A stretch of 64,000 nt of DNA from JARRKC01 sp963723965 (GTDB lineage Bacteria; Acidobacteriota; UBA6911; RPQK01; JAPXNP01). Shown piece after piece: positions 6,195 to 15,700 of this stretch (within the stretch, counting starts at the first letter, position 1; every line of letters begins with the position of its first letter). The DNA lies in assembly GCA_963723965.1 (NCBI GenBank), contig CAVRSV010000002.1, positions 124,001 through 188,000 of the forward strand, written 5' to 3'. Both the position numbers and the translations under genes were made by a program. The notes beneath the pieces are model-generated. The model saw only the letters and a program-made list of their open reading frames with translations. It was not told where the DNA came from and did not search any database.

Positions 6195-8829
6195 GTTTCC
6201 CGACGTTCGGACCCGTCACGCGCAGCACGGGCTCGCCGCCCCGGAGACCTGCCACCGGGAAAATGGCCTTGATCGATCGACTCTCTCCTGGCAGGAGAGA
6301 AATGTAGTTGTCCTCCCAGAGGATGGGCAGAACCGGCTCTCCGGACTGGCGATTCACGACCTGAAGCTCGACGAAGAAGGCGAGCTTGTCGGACGGATTC
6401 TCGATCTGTGCCACCAGCATCTTCGCTCCCTCGGCCTCCGAGACGAAGGAGGTAGTCTTCAGTTCGACGGCGGGCAGACGGCGCAGGGCCCGGAAGTCCG
6501 CGAAAGAACGGTTCGGTGTGACGAACCACTGGCTGTGTTCGAAATCAAGGACGTCGGGCTTGCGAGACAGCCAGTAGAAGTTCCGGGCGATGAGTCGGCC
6601 CTGTCCGTCGGTCAGTCGCAGCGACAGAAAATAGACCGGCGAGAGCCCCCTGGCTGGAAAATCGTCGAAGATCGGCTGAGAAGAATTGGCCGGCAGATCA
6701 ACCTCGATCTCGCGCGCCAGGACCTCGCGAGAGTCGAGATTCAGCACCCGAACCTCGGCCTTCAGCCCGGACCGATCCCGAGGGGTGTCATTGACCGCCA
6801 CGATCGAGCCGTCACCGTAGTCATAGACCAGGTTGGCCGGCTGGCAGGCGGCCTTGGTCCCGAAATAGGCGCCGTTCGGCATGAGGTACCAGTCGTAGAG
6901 CTGCCAGTACATCTCGGGCCAGGCCGAGTTGAGCATCCACTGAATCACGCCGGTCGAGACCGGCTTGTGGACCGAGAAGGATTCGAACATCGCGCGGATC
7001 GCTTCGTAGTTGGCCACCTGGGCCCACCGGGCGAAGTCCTCGACATCGTGAGCCGCTCCGTAGCGGTGATCGAAGGCATTCAGGTAGCGGGAGAGCGTGT
7101 TGAATTCGTTGCGTCCGCAGTGGTAATCCCAGACCTCGTCGATGGGCCAGAGGTGGTCCGGCGGGAGCATCCGGCGGATGCTGGAAATCGGCGGGGGCTG
7201 CGGACCCGGCCCGGTCTCCGTGTTGAAGCCATAGGCCCCGCCGTGTCGTGTGTCCAGATACCAGTAATTGGGCGTCACGTAGTCGTAGGGCCCGTTCATC
7301 TTCACCGCCGAGGGACCGGTGACCGCACTGGTGCGGGTCGAGCACGAAGACAGGGTCGGGCGGGTCGGATCGATCTCCGCCAGCCTCGAAAGGTAGCTCT
7401 CCTCCAACTCGGGCCGGGGCAGCATGTCGCTGCCCAGGACCCAGACGAAGATGCCGGGGTGGTTGCGCAGCCACAGGACCTGGTCCGCGAGGGAGTCCGT
7501 GATCAGGCGGATCTCCTGGGGATTCCGGATGCCTCCGAAGTCGTCGGTCGGTTTGCCCAGGTAGCTTTCCCACTCCCATTGGCAACTCCATCCGACCATC
7601 ACCAGGAGTCCATAGGCGTCGGCCAGATCGTACAGATCCTCACTGTTGCCCCAGAAGCCTTCCAGCCGGATCGTGTTCAGACGCATATCGCGCGCATACT
7701 GCATCTGGGCTTCGATCCTCGGTCGGTCATCGCGCAACAGCAGATCGTCAACCCAGCCGCCTCCCCGGATCAGAACCTTCTTGCCGTTGACGGTATAGCC
7801 GCGGTATCCCTGTTCGTTCAGGTAATCACCGACTTCCCGAATGCCGAAACGCGTTTCACGCGAGTCCAGCACGGCTCCGTCCCGCTCGGCGGTCAGGCGC
7901 AGAGAGTGCAGGTTGGGATCGCCGAGACCATTCGGCCACCAGAGCTTGGGGTCGAGGATGTGGAGGGAGGGGAAGGCGGACGGATCGAGCTTCAACTGGC
8001 GGGTTTCGCCGCCTTCGAGGTGGTACCCGGTCTCGAGCTTGATGTCGTCGATCTGCAGCGTGAGACGCCCCTGGACGGGCTGGGAGTCGTGATTGACGAG
8101 CTCGGCATGGATCGTCAGGTCGGCCTCGGTCAGCGTCTCCAGGTTCAGTTTCGTCTCGACAAAGGGATTTTCGATGGAGAGCGGTCCCGTGAAACGCAGC
8201 TGGACCCCGCGCCAGAGGCCCATGTTGTTGTCCGGGGGCCGCGGATTCCAGTCGACGAATCCGATGGTGAAGTCTCCGGGGCGAGGCGGGAAGACTTCGA
8301 CCGCCAGGACGTTGTCCCCCGAGCGAATGGTCCCGGTCACGTCGAAATCAAAACGGCGAAAGGCGCCCAGGGCTCGTTGGGTGTCGGCGATCTGGACGCC
8401 GTTGAGCCAGATATTCGCCCGGTAATTGATGCCGTTGAATAAGAGGCGCACCCGAACATCCGAATCGACATCGCTGATGCGGAAGACTCTGCGGTACCAC
8501 CAGGGCTCCTGAAAGCGATCCCGAGGGATGTTCTCGAGGCGGGTTCCGCTGAATGCGTCCGGATACTCGCCGTTGTCCATGAGGGCTGCCAGCACGGTTC
8601 TCGGCACGCGGGTCGAGTACCAGCCGTCGGTCGACGCGCCGGCCCGCGACAGCCGGGCACCCCCTTCGGAAACCTTCGAGGATGCCTGGAGCTGCCAATC
8701 CTCGCTCAGGTCCAGGGTTCGACCCTGGAGAACGGGATGGCTGCTCGAACAACTCGCACCGCCCAGGGCGACGACGAGAGAGAGCAGGATTCCGGGCAGC
8801 CAGGGGGAGATGCCTTCGAAGCTGGTCAT
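6178..8829 (-). CDS. Secreted GH2 glycoside hydrolase, exo-beta-D-glucosaminidase-like
   Basis: The 883-residue enzyme has an N-terminal signal with a weak lipobox (ALGGASC, Cys27). It then has a GH2 sugar-binding domain (residues 40-215, including WYSTRVPRTVLAALMDNGEYPD and WWYRRVFRI), an immunoglobulin-like domain, and a TIM barrel (about 345-640). The barrel carries WLRNHPGIFVWVLGSD, with Asp468, and FNTETGPG, with Glu538. The 70-residue spacing and unusual Asp acid/base match the exo-beta-D-glucosaminidase/mannosylglycoprotein-mannosidase branch of GH2 rather than beta-galactosidase. It is predicted to remove terminal glucosamine or mannose from oligosaccharides outside the cytoplasm. It starts 10 nt after the HAMP gene, so it can be the last gene of the leftward operon. 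Its last codons and stop come from the heptamer array. Confidence 0.85.
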   Translation of the reverse strand: MTSFEGISPWLPGILLSLVVALGGASCSSSHPVLQGRTLDLSEDWQLQASSKVSEGGARLSRAGASTDGWYSTRVPRTVLAALMDNGEYPDAFSGTRLENIPRDRFQEPWWYRRVFRISDVDSDVRVRLLFNGINYRANIWLNGVQIADTQRALGAFRRFDFDVTGTIRSGDNVLAVEVFPPRPGDFTIGFVDWNPRPPDNNMGLWRGVQLRFTGPLSIENPFVETKLNLETLTEADLTIHAELVNHDSQPVQGRLTLQIDDIKLETGYHLEGGETRQLKLDPSAFPSLHILDPKLWWPNGLGDPNLHSLRLTAERDGAVLDSRETRFGIREVGDYLNEQGYRGYTVNGKKVLIRGGGWVDDLLLRDDRPRIEAQMQYARDMRLNTIRLEGFWGNSEDLYDLADAYGLLVMVGWSCQWEWESYLGKPTDDFGGIRNPQEIRLITDSLADQVLWLRNHPGIFVWVLGSDMLPRPELEESYLSRLAEIDPTRPTLSSCSTRTSAVTGPSAVKMNGPYDYVTPNYWYLDTRHGGAYGFNTETGPGPQPPPISSIRRMLPPDHLWPIDEVWDYHCGRNEFNTLSRYLNAFDHRYGAAHDVEDFARWAQVANYEAIRAMFESFSVHKPVSTGVIQWMLNSAWPEMYWQLYDWYLMPNGAYFGTKAACQPANLVYDYGDGSIVAVNDTPRDRSGLKAEVRVLNLDSREVLAREIEVDLPANSSQPIFDDFPARGLSPVYFLSLRLTDGQGRLIARNFYWLSRKPDVLDFEHSQWFVTPNRSFADFRALRRLPAVELKTTSFVSEAEGAKMLVAQIENPSDKLAFFVELQVVNRQSGEPVLPILWEDNYISLLPGESRSIKAIFPVAGLRGGEPVLRVTGPNVGKQVPSS

Positions 8830-8839
8830 GCCCAGGACA

Positions 8840-10201
8840 CTAGCACATCACGGGGGGATTGTCCCCGGTCTGGAGAATGATGACGCCGCCGGCCGCGGGC
8901 TCCTTCAGGATTCCGGTCAGCTCCTGCATCAGGCGCCGCCCTTCCAGGCCTTTCAGGATGCGCAGGTACAGCTCCAGGCGGCGGGCCCATTCTGCGTCCA
9001 GGCTGTGCAGGGCCAGGGGACGACCGTCTTCGATGCGCACGGAGCGACAGGTTGGCTCCGCCTGACCGAAGCGAAAGCTCCGAATCTCGATGGAACTGCG
9101 CGAGGGCTCCCAGGTCACCAGATCCCAGAACTTGAAGTGGAAGATCTCGTTGGCCCGCGCGAAGCCGGATTCCCCGATGCGCATTTCTTCCCGGACCAGA
9201 GCAAAGGCAGCCGAGGCGACCACGGCCGCCTCGAACTCTCCGGAAACGAGGACCCGGCCCATGGCGATCCGGGCGCCGCCGTCCCGCTGCCAGAGACCGA
9301 GGAAGTCCCCGCTGCCGGGACGCCCCAGGCGCAGGAGGGACACGTCCAGGGATCCCAGACGTGTGTGTCCGACGTTCCACAGCGATTCGGAGAAGCATTC
9401 GGCCAGGTCCTCCGGACGCCGGAACTGTTCTCCTTCGATGACCGCCCGCTTGGTTTTGGACAGTATCTCCTCGAGGAGGCTGGTCATGGTGTTGAACGTG
9501 TTGCTCAGGTCGTTGAGCTCGCGCAGCCAACCCGGTGCGACTCTCCAGTCATAGCGTCCCTTCGCCACGACCTCCGTGGCCCGGCTCAGTTCCCGGACCG
9601 CTCCTGTCACGAGGCCTCCCATCATCCAGGAAACGAGAAGTCCGCAGCCGAGGATTCCCACCAGAAAGGCGATGCTGTGCAGCAGGATTTTCTGGCTGGC
9701 CTGCATGGCGGGCGTCGCGTCGATGTCGAGGAGGAGAAGCCCGAAGGGTTTTCCGGAGGCTTTGAGTGGGGCCACGGCCCCAACGTAGTATTGGCCGTCG
9801 GCGCGCGCCAGGACCGACGAATAGAGCACCTCCCTTCGGGCCTCGAATGTCACTCCGTCCATGGGTGACGAGGTCGACGGGTCCCCGGCCTCGCCGAAGC
9901 TCAGGGTTGACTTGTTGCCGGACAAGGAATAGAGCCTAACGCTCCGGATGGGGTTCTCCTGCATGAGGCGCTCGACCGGCGCCCGTAGCCGTTCCCCGTG
10001 AGGCGGGAGCATGGCGAGGTCGGATCGGACGAGGTCCGAGCTCAGGAATTCCGACATGGCCACGGTCAGCGTGAAGACCTCTTCACTCAGGGCCAGTCGG
10101 ATCTCCTCCCGCCGAGTCGTGTAATTGAGCGTCGCGACCACGAGGCCCAGCACCAGAAAGACGGGAAGGACCCCCAGCAGGATCTGCAGTCGGATTCTCA
10201 C
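8840..10201 (-). CDS. Membrane HAMP-domain signalling protein without recognisable kinase
   Basis: The 453-residue protein has a transmembrane helix at residues 5-25, a periplasmic region of about 150 residues, a second helix near 178-205 (HSIAFLVGILGCGLLVSWMMGG) and a HAMP linker (about 200-260, RELSRATEVVAKGRYDWRV through ELNDLSNTFNTMTSLLEE). The C-terminal 190 residues lack histidine-kinase, GGDEF, cyclase or chemotaxis motifs. Their layout after HAMP, ending in helix and VIILQ, recalls a degenerate SpoIIE/PP2C-type phosphatase fold, but metal-binding aspartates are not obvious. Its ATG overlaps the stop of the upstream CNB gene (ATGA). It is probably the output or sensor component of the cassette; the function is unknown. 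Confidence 0.75.
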   Translation of the reverse strand: MRIRLQILLGVLPVFLVLGLVVATLNYTTRREEIRLALSEEVFTLTVAMSEFLSSDLVRSDLAMLPPHGERLRAPVERLMQENPIRSVRLYSLSGNKSTLSFGEAGDPSTSSPMDGVTFEARREVLYSSVLARADGQYYVGAVAPLKASGKPFGLLLLDIDATPAMQASQKILLHSIAFLVGILGCGLLVSWMMGGLVTGAVRELSRATEVVAKGRYDWRVAPGWLRELNDLSNTFNTMTSLLEEILSKTKRAVIEGEQFRRPEDLAECFSESLWNVGHTRLGSLDVSLLRLGRPGSGDFLGLWQRDGGARIAMGRVLVSGEFEAAVVASAAFALVREEMRIGESGFARANEIFHFKFWDLVTWEPSRSSIEIRSFRFGQAEPTCRSVRIEDGRPLALHSLDAEWARRLELYLRILKGLEGRRLMQELTGILKEPAAGGVIILQTGDNPPVMC

Positions 10202-10605
10202 GGGCCGTCGGCCTCCTCGTGGGGCGATTTCGGGGCATCCTCTCGATCCAGGAAGCCCAGCGTGAATTCCGGGAACTCATTCACGATCCGGTAGAAGTGT
10301 CCCTTTGAGATGAGAAGACAGACGGCACCCTGAGGACCCGCCAGGACGTCTTGGGCGACGGGTATTTCACCGAGCAGGGACCGAACCCCGAAGACGGGCG
10401 AAATCGAGGAGCCGGCGGGGTCCACCACGCCGCCCTCGACGACGGCAAAGAGTCGCTGCAGGACGTGCCCGGCGGTGACCACCCGGTCACCCGGGGCGAA
10501 TCGTTTCGTGTGGCTGATCTCGGCGATCGCCACCAACTCGGAATAACCGAGCCGATCGAAGGGAGCGGTTTCCTTGAGGCCGAAGATCTTCTCCGTGAGC
10601 TTCAT
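10198..10605 (-). CDS. Stand-alone cyclic-nucleotide-binding-fold protein
   Basis: The 135-residue protein is a single CNB (CAP-type) beta-barrel: APFDRLGYSELVAIAEISHTKRFAPGDRVVTAGHVLQRLFAVVEGG, then SLLGEIPVAQDVL and ISKGHFYRIVNEFPEFTLGFL. It has no DNA-binding domain. The phosphate-binding cassette has the Gly-Glu but no Arg-Ala pair where the ligand phosphate normally sits (VAQDVLAGPQGAVC). It may therefore bind no cyclic nucleotide, or something else. ATGA overlaps at both ends couple it to the propeller-HAMP gene upstream and the HAMP gene downstream. It probably works as an adaptor between these membrane proteins (inference). Confidence 0.8.
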   Translation of the reverse strand: MKLTEKIFGLKETAPFDRLGYSELVAIAEISHTKRFAPGDRVVTAGHVLQRLFAVVEGGVVDPAGSSISPVFGVRSLLGEIPVAQDVLAGPQGAVCLLISKGHFYRIVNEFPEFTLGFLDREDAPKSPHEEADGP

Positions 10606-12737
10606 GCCTTCCTCCAGTAGGTCAAAAAGAGGAAGTCGCGGCCCGGGGCCTCACCATCGTCCAGGCTCCGCCCGAGGAGGGAGCGGGCCTTGTCCTCCTG
10701 GCGCAGGAGGTCCCCGTCCAGCCCCGTCGAACCCTCTTCGATCCGCTGAACCAGGGAGGGATTCGACAGGAGCAGCACCTCGCCGAGCCGGAGCGGAGAA
10801 GGCGCGCCCGAACGAAGAGTCAAGACGCGCGCCTGGCCGTCGCTGTCGATGACGGCGACGGGAAGGGGCGCGCGGAGCGAGAGTCGGAGTTCCCCGGTTT
10901 CGAGATCGACATTGACCAGAGCCTGCAGGGAGTCCCGGAACAGGGGATCGAAGAAGCGCTGGATCGCGGGCCAGTGGCCGGAAGAGTTCGCGGCCAGCCG
11001 GCGGAACATGGTGGCCAGGTCGGAGCGGCGCCGGATCGCTTCGTAGGGATCGTCCGGTGAAGGCGAAACGAGCCAGCCGTAGAGCTGCCCCGCCACGACG
11101 GCCCAGCCGGAGGAATCGCGCAGGGGAGACCGGCTGCAGATCCTCCCACAGCGAACCGGTGCGGCCCGATCGATCTGATCGAGATCGGTGCGCGAGGCCA
11201 GTGAGAGGACCAGTTCCATTCGCCGGCGCTCCCGTTCCAGCTCCTGGTTACTGCGCGTCAATCCGTCGAGAGTCGTCTCGAGGGCGGCGCTCATCTCGTT
11301 GAAGGAATGGGCCAGGTCTCGAAGCTCGCTCGGGCCGTCCACCTGGACCGTCTCGCCGAACTGGCCGGCGGCGACCTTGAGGGCCTCGCTCTTGAGACGC
11401 TCGATGGGCCGGACCAGCCGATTGCTGACCTTCACGGCCGCAAAGGAAGCGCAGCCCAGACACAGGATCCCGATCAGACAGACCTTGAACAGGGCCGAAC
11501 GAGTCTTCTGTTCGATGACCGAGATGTTGATGTCGGCCCCGGCAATGGCACGGACGTCGCCCCGGGAGTCGTAGATCGCCGCATCGGCGGACTTGATCAG
11601 TCCCCATTGCTCCCAGAATTCGATGTTCGACAGGTGGACACCGCCCTGGTGAGAGACGCGGACAGTCCCTTCTTCCGGGGGGTCGGAGTCGATGTCGCCG
11701 ATGTTGGAGTGATCCTCGTCGGTGTTGGCATCGAGGACATAGACGATCTCCCGATCCTGACGGCCGAGGACGAAGGTGTAAAGGTAGGTCAGGTTGACGA
11801 TCTGCCTGATTCGCCGCATGGGCAGCACATACTTCCGGTACAGCAGGTCGTCCTCGCTGCGATAGCCCGGATAGCCGAACATCGACAGCCGGAAGGAACC
11901 CGGCTCGAGTCGCCCCAGGCGATCGCCGCCGGTCCAGAAGACTCCCCGCACGGAATCGAAGGTCAGGGCACGCAGCGGCCGGGACGCCGGAACGACATCA
12001 CTCTGCTCTCCCTCCTCCGATGGGGCGGGGTGCAGAGCCACCGAGGAGACCTCTGCCGCGCTTCCCTCGATCGCGAGCCGCAGCAATTCGGCGCGGTCCG
12101 CAACCGCCGCATAGAGAACCCCCGGTTCGGGGCCGTCGGACAGACAGATCATCCGAGGCAGGGAAATCCCGGTGACCGGCCTCAGCTTCCAGGTCCGGCG
12201 ATCGATGGCCGCCAGACGATCGCCGGCGACGTAGAGGGTATCTCCCCGGTCGTCCCAGGCCAGGGCCCGAAAGGTCTCGGTCGACTCGAAGACGACGCGG
12301 GAGGCGCCGGAGGAGGGATCGATCAGGCGCAGGCGATGGCCCGGGGCCTCGATCCCGGCCAGGTGCCCGCTCTGTCGGTCCCAGGCAAGGTCCAGAACGG
12401 GTGCGGCGAGTTCCGCGATCGGTTGGGCGCTGCCGGTCTCAGCATCGATCCGGAGGAGTTGACCGTCGGAATCCGCACCGAAGAGCCGGCCGGTCTCCGG
12501 ATCGAAGGCCAGGGCGGTGAGCTCGAAGGGGCGAAGGATGGCGTCGTGTTCCGCCGGATCGATGAAGGCTCCGGTCACGGTGCTCACCGAACGAAGTCGG
12601 GCATCGAAGCCGGCCAGGATCTCGGCGTAGAGGGAAGAGTAGATCAGGTAGCCGGCGACGGCGGTGACGATGAACAGGGTGGGGACGAGCACCAGCAGGA
12701 GGGCGCTCTGAATCCTCAATTCGCGAATTCGACTCAT
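10602..12737 (-). CDS. Membrane sensor: extracytoplasmic beta-propeller-like domain plus HAMP
   Basis: The start is set at ATG 12737 (MSRIRELRIQSALLLVLV), which overlaps the upstream stop as ATGA; the longer open frame upstream is antisense-like noise. The 711-residue protein has a membrane helix at about 11-34 and a long external domain (35-395). That domain has repeated strands of the form LTALAFDPETGRLFGADSDG, LDLAWDRQSGHLAGIEA, RALAWDDRGDTLYVAGD and ALTFDSVRGVFWTGGD, a WD/YVTN-like beta-propeller. A second helix (about 398-420) and a HAMP domain (SNRLVRPIERLKSEALKVAAGQFG) with coiled coil follow. The C-terminal 200 residues have no recognised catalytic motif, although their position after HAMP matches that of the neighbouring HAMP protein. 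Confidence 0.78.
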   Translation of the reverse strand: MSRIRELRIQSALLLVLVPTLFIVTAVAGYLIYSSLYAEILAGFDARLRSVSTVTGAFIDPAEHDAILRPFELTALAFDPETGRLFGADSDGQLLRIDAETGSAQPIAELAAPVLDLAWDRQSGHLAGIEAPGHRLRLIDPSSGASRVVFESTETFRALAWDDRGDTLYVAGDRLAAIDRRTWKLRPVTGISLPRMICLSDGPEPGVLYAAVADRAELLRLAIEGSAAEVSSVALHPAPSEEGEQSDVVPASRPLRALTFDSVRGVFWTGGDRLGRLEPGSFRLSMFGYPGYRSEDDLLYRKYVLPMRRIRQIVNLTYLYTFVLGRQDREIVYVLDANTDEDHSNIGDIDSDPPEEGTVRVSHQGGVHLSNIEFWEQWGLIKSADAAIYDSRGDVRAIAGADINISVIEQKTRSALFKVCLIGILCLGCASFAAVKVSNRLVRPIERLKSEALKVAAGQFGETVQVDGPSELRDLAHSFNEMSAALETTLDGLTRSNQELERERRRMELVLSLASRTDLDQIDRAAPVRCGRICSRSPLRDSSGWAVVAGQLYGWLVSPSPDDPYEAIRRRSDLATMFRRLAANSSGHWPAIQRFFDPLFRDSLQALVNVDLETGELRLSLRAPLPVAVIDSDGQARVLTLRSGAPSPLRLGEVLLLSNPSLVQRIEEGSTGLDGDLLRQEDKARSLLGRSLDDGEAPGRDFLFLTYWRKA

Positions 12738-15700
12738 CGCACACCCAGCCTTGTCTCGAGCAGTCCGATGGCGATGCGCGGGTGCCGGCGTGCTTCCTCT
12801 TCCACCCCGCAGGCATCGATGACCAGGGCCTCGAATCCTTCCGACAGTGCGTCTTCCCGGCGTTTGCGGCCGCCGAGGAGGCTTTCTTCGCCGAAAGCCT
12901 GGCCAACCTCCGGATAGCGGGTCTCCTTTCCCTGCAGGCGGACCCGTCCGTCGAGCACCACAAAGAGATCTCCCGCTTCGTTTCCGCGACGGTAGACCCG
13001 GTCCCCGTCGAAGTAGTCCATCAGTCGACTGTGCCGTGAGAAGACCAGCAGTTCGGAGGTTCCAAAGCGGCGGAAGAGATGAGCCTTCGACATTCGCTCG
13101 ATCCGTTCGATGCTGTTGAGCGACGGCTTTTCCCCGTTTCGCTCCAGCAGGCTCAGGACGGTCTCGGAGAACAGGGGTGCCCGCGGCCGCAGCAGCCGGG
13201 TCTGGAACTGTACGCCCGCCGCCTCGGAGTCTTCCTCCCAGAGAGCCTGGGCGGCGGCAGAACACTCCAGGTCGAAGGAGCTGTCGAGGGCCGTGTGGAC
13301 GACGGTTGTCGGGTCGGCCGGCTCCGTCTGAAAGCGCCTCCGATAGACGGTGACAGCCTCCTCCAGGTCGGACCGTGCAACCAGGGGGAGCAGGAGCTTG
13401 AAGACGTCCCGGCTGCAGGCCTGCTCCACACTCTCAATGGCATTGGCTCGAACACGCTGGCTGGTCGAACGCAGCGACGAGCTGAGCATTTCGAAGTCGG
13501 GGAGGCGACCGCCAATGGTGAGAATCTCCAGAACGAATTCAACGATCGACTGCTGGGCATCGCGATAGAAGAGGGACAGCACATCGGCTCCACTCGACTT
13601 CCCGGTTCGGCCCTCGAGCACATAGTGGAAATAGAGGCAGCGATAGGCCCTTTCCAGTTCGGTCCGGATGATCCCGGGAAGCAGGGATTCGAATTGCGGG
13701 AAGGCGAGCTTGCCCAGGGTTCTGGCCGCGATGGAGCGGGCCTGGTAGGAATAGCGTGGATCGCCCAGGATCGAAACGATCGTGGGCACGCTGCCCAGGC
13801 CGATCTCGAGGATCAGCTTCTCGACCTTTCGGCGTTCGAAAGGCGTCAGCCCCTGGTCCAGCGAAAGGAGTGGTCGGATGGAGCCGGAGTCCCTGATTCG
13901 ATCCAGAACATCGATGGCCACGTCCCGCTCGGCGCTGGAGCCCTCGCGGATGATCTGGAGGATCTCCGGCACGAGGTGGCTCGACTCGCGGTTCACCAGG
14001 TCCCGGATGGCGCAGAGCGCCTCGTGCCGTGCGCCGGCGTCCCCGTCTCTCAGGAACTGAACCAGGAAGTGGGCGTACCGGCCCTGGCGCATCTGGCCCA
14101 GGGCCCGGATGCCGGCGAGCTGGGCCTGCCCGGAATCGGACAGCAGTTCACCAATGGTCGTCATGGCGCGAATGCCGTCGTTCAGGTTCCAGCTGTTCCA
14201 CCTGGCGACCGCGGCGGCGGAACGTTCCCAGGGGTCCCTCGAATCGAGCAGGGAACTGAGCAGTTCGGACTGCACCAGCCCCTGGGCTCCGAGGACCTCG
14301 ATGAAGGTTGACTCGGATACGAGGTCGTGCCGTCCGAGGGAACGCACCAGCATGGTCAGGACCTCGACGTCGGCATCTGCGACGATACCGCTCAGCAGGG
14401 CGTGAAGGCCGCGCTTGTCGCCGTTGCCGGTGCGGTTGCAGAAGGCCAGGAGCGCGCTCAGGGCGCGGCCCTTATCGATGGTCGTCATGAAGCGGATGGC
14501 GGCACGAGCCGCATCCGGGTCGCCCTCGGAGGCCAGTCGCTCGAGCTCGCGGATCTCCCCGTCGTCGAGCCGGGCGAGCAGTTCCCGGTCGGTCCGCGAG
14601 AAGTCGAGCCACTCGCGTTTCAGGTTGGTCATGATGGCGGACAGGTAGTCGCCCCGCAGCAGCAGCGCAATCAGCACCAGGCCGAGGCTCACAACGAGGC
14701 CGGTCGTGGAGATCTGGCGCTGATCGAGCAGCGGGGCGCCAACGAAGAGGAACAGCCCGGCAAGGGAGGCCGCCAAAGGCTCGGAGATGCCCTCGGAGAA
14801 GGTCCGGACCTGACCTTTGAAGTTCCCCGGGACCCCGTTCATGATGAAGTTCCAGTTGTTGTTGTCGATGGAGCTCTGAATTCCCTGGTAGGCGAAGAAT
14901 CCGAAGATGGCCGCAGTCCACCCGAAACTCCAGTAGAGGAAGGCGAAGGTGCCGAGATAGGTCAGGGGCTGGACCAGAGCCAGGTTCCTGACCCCGAACA
15001 GCGCCACGGCACGGCTGAACAGGAAGAAGTTGACGAAGAGATTGAAGACGTTGGTCAGGGCGAAGAGCGTGCCGAAGAGAACCGCCAGTTGCTCCTTCTC
15101 CGCGGAGGCGGAGAAGATGCCCAGATACTGGTATTCACAGACCGTCGAGAGGAAGACGGTGGCGATCAGGATCAGGTTGAGCAGCACCACGTAGCGGGAC
15201 CGGTTCATGATCCGGCCCACCTCGACGGTCTGCTGGACAATGCCGCTCTTTTCCGGTTCCACCTCCGGCTCGATCTTCCGCCAGCTGCGGTTGATCAGCA
15301 GCACCACGGGGAAGGTCGCGACGGCCACCAGGGACCAGGCCAGGAAAAGATGCTCCACGGGCAGGACCCGCGCCAGCAGGCTGACCAAACCTCCGCCCAG
15401 GGCCGCTCCGAAGGCCGCACCTCCCGCAAAGACGGAGAACAGGCGCTTGGCATCGAGCATGTCGAAGTAGCGGTCCACGTAGTTCCAGTAAAGCGTGAAC
15501 AGACTGATCGCCCAGAGGGAGGCGTAAAGCTTGACGAAGTAGAAAGGAATGTTGCCCGTGCCGGCACCCGCCGAGGCCAGGAGAAAGCAAATGAGTCCGC
15601 CTCCCGACAGGCTCATGAGCGTGATCTTGAACTGCGCATCGATGCCGTAACGGGTGGCCACGAAGGCGAAGAACGGGGTGAAGGCGAGCATGATCAGCGG

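Noticed and set aside
6193..8442. 749-codon open frame on the plus strand opposite the GH2 gene
   Set aside because: It is antisense to a gene with full GH2 motifs. Long antisense frames are common in GC-rich DNA and its product has no recognisable domain.
12738..13265. N-terminal extension of the propeller-HAMP gene
   Set aside because: The extension overlaps the 3' end of the upstream gene, is Arg/Gly/Pro-rich, and an ATGA overlap start at 12737 gives a proper membrane anchor.
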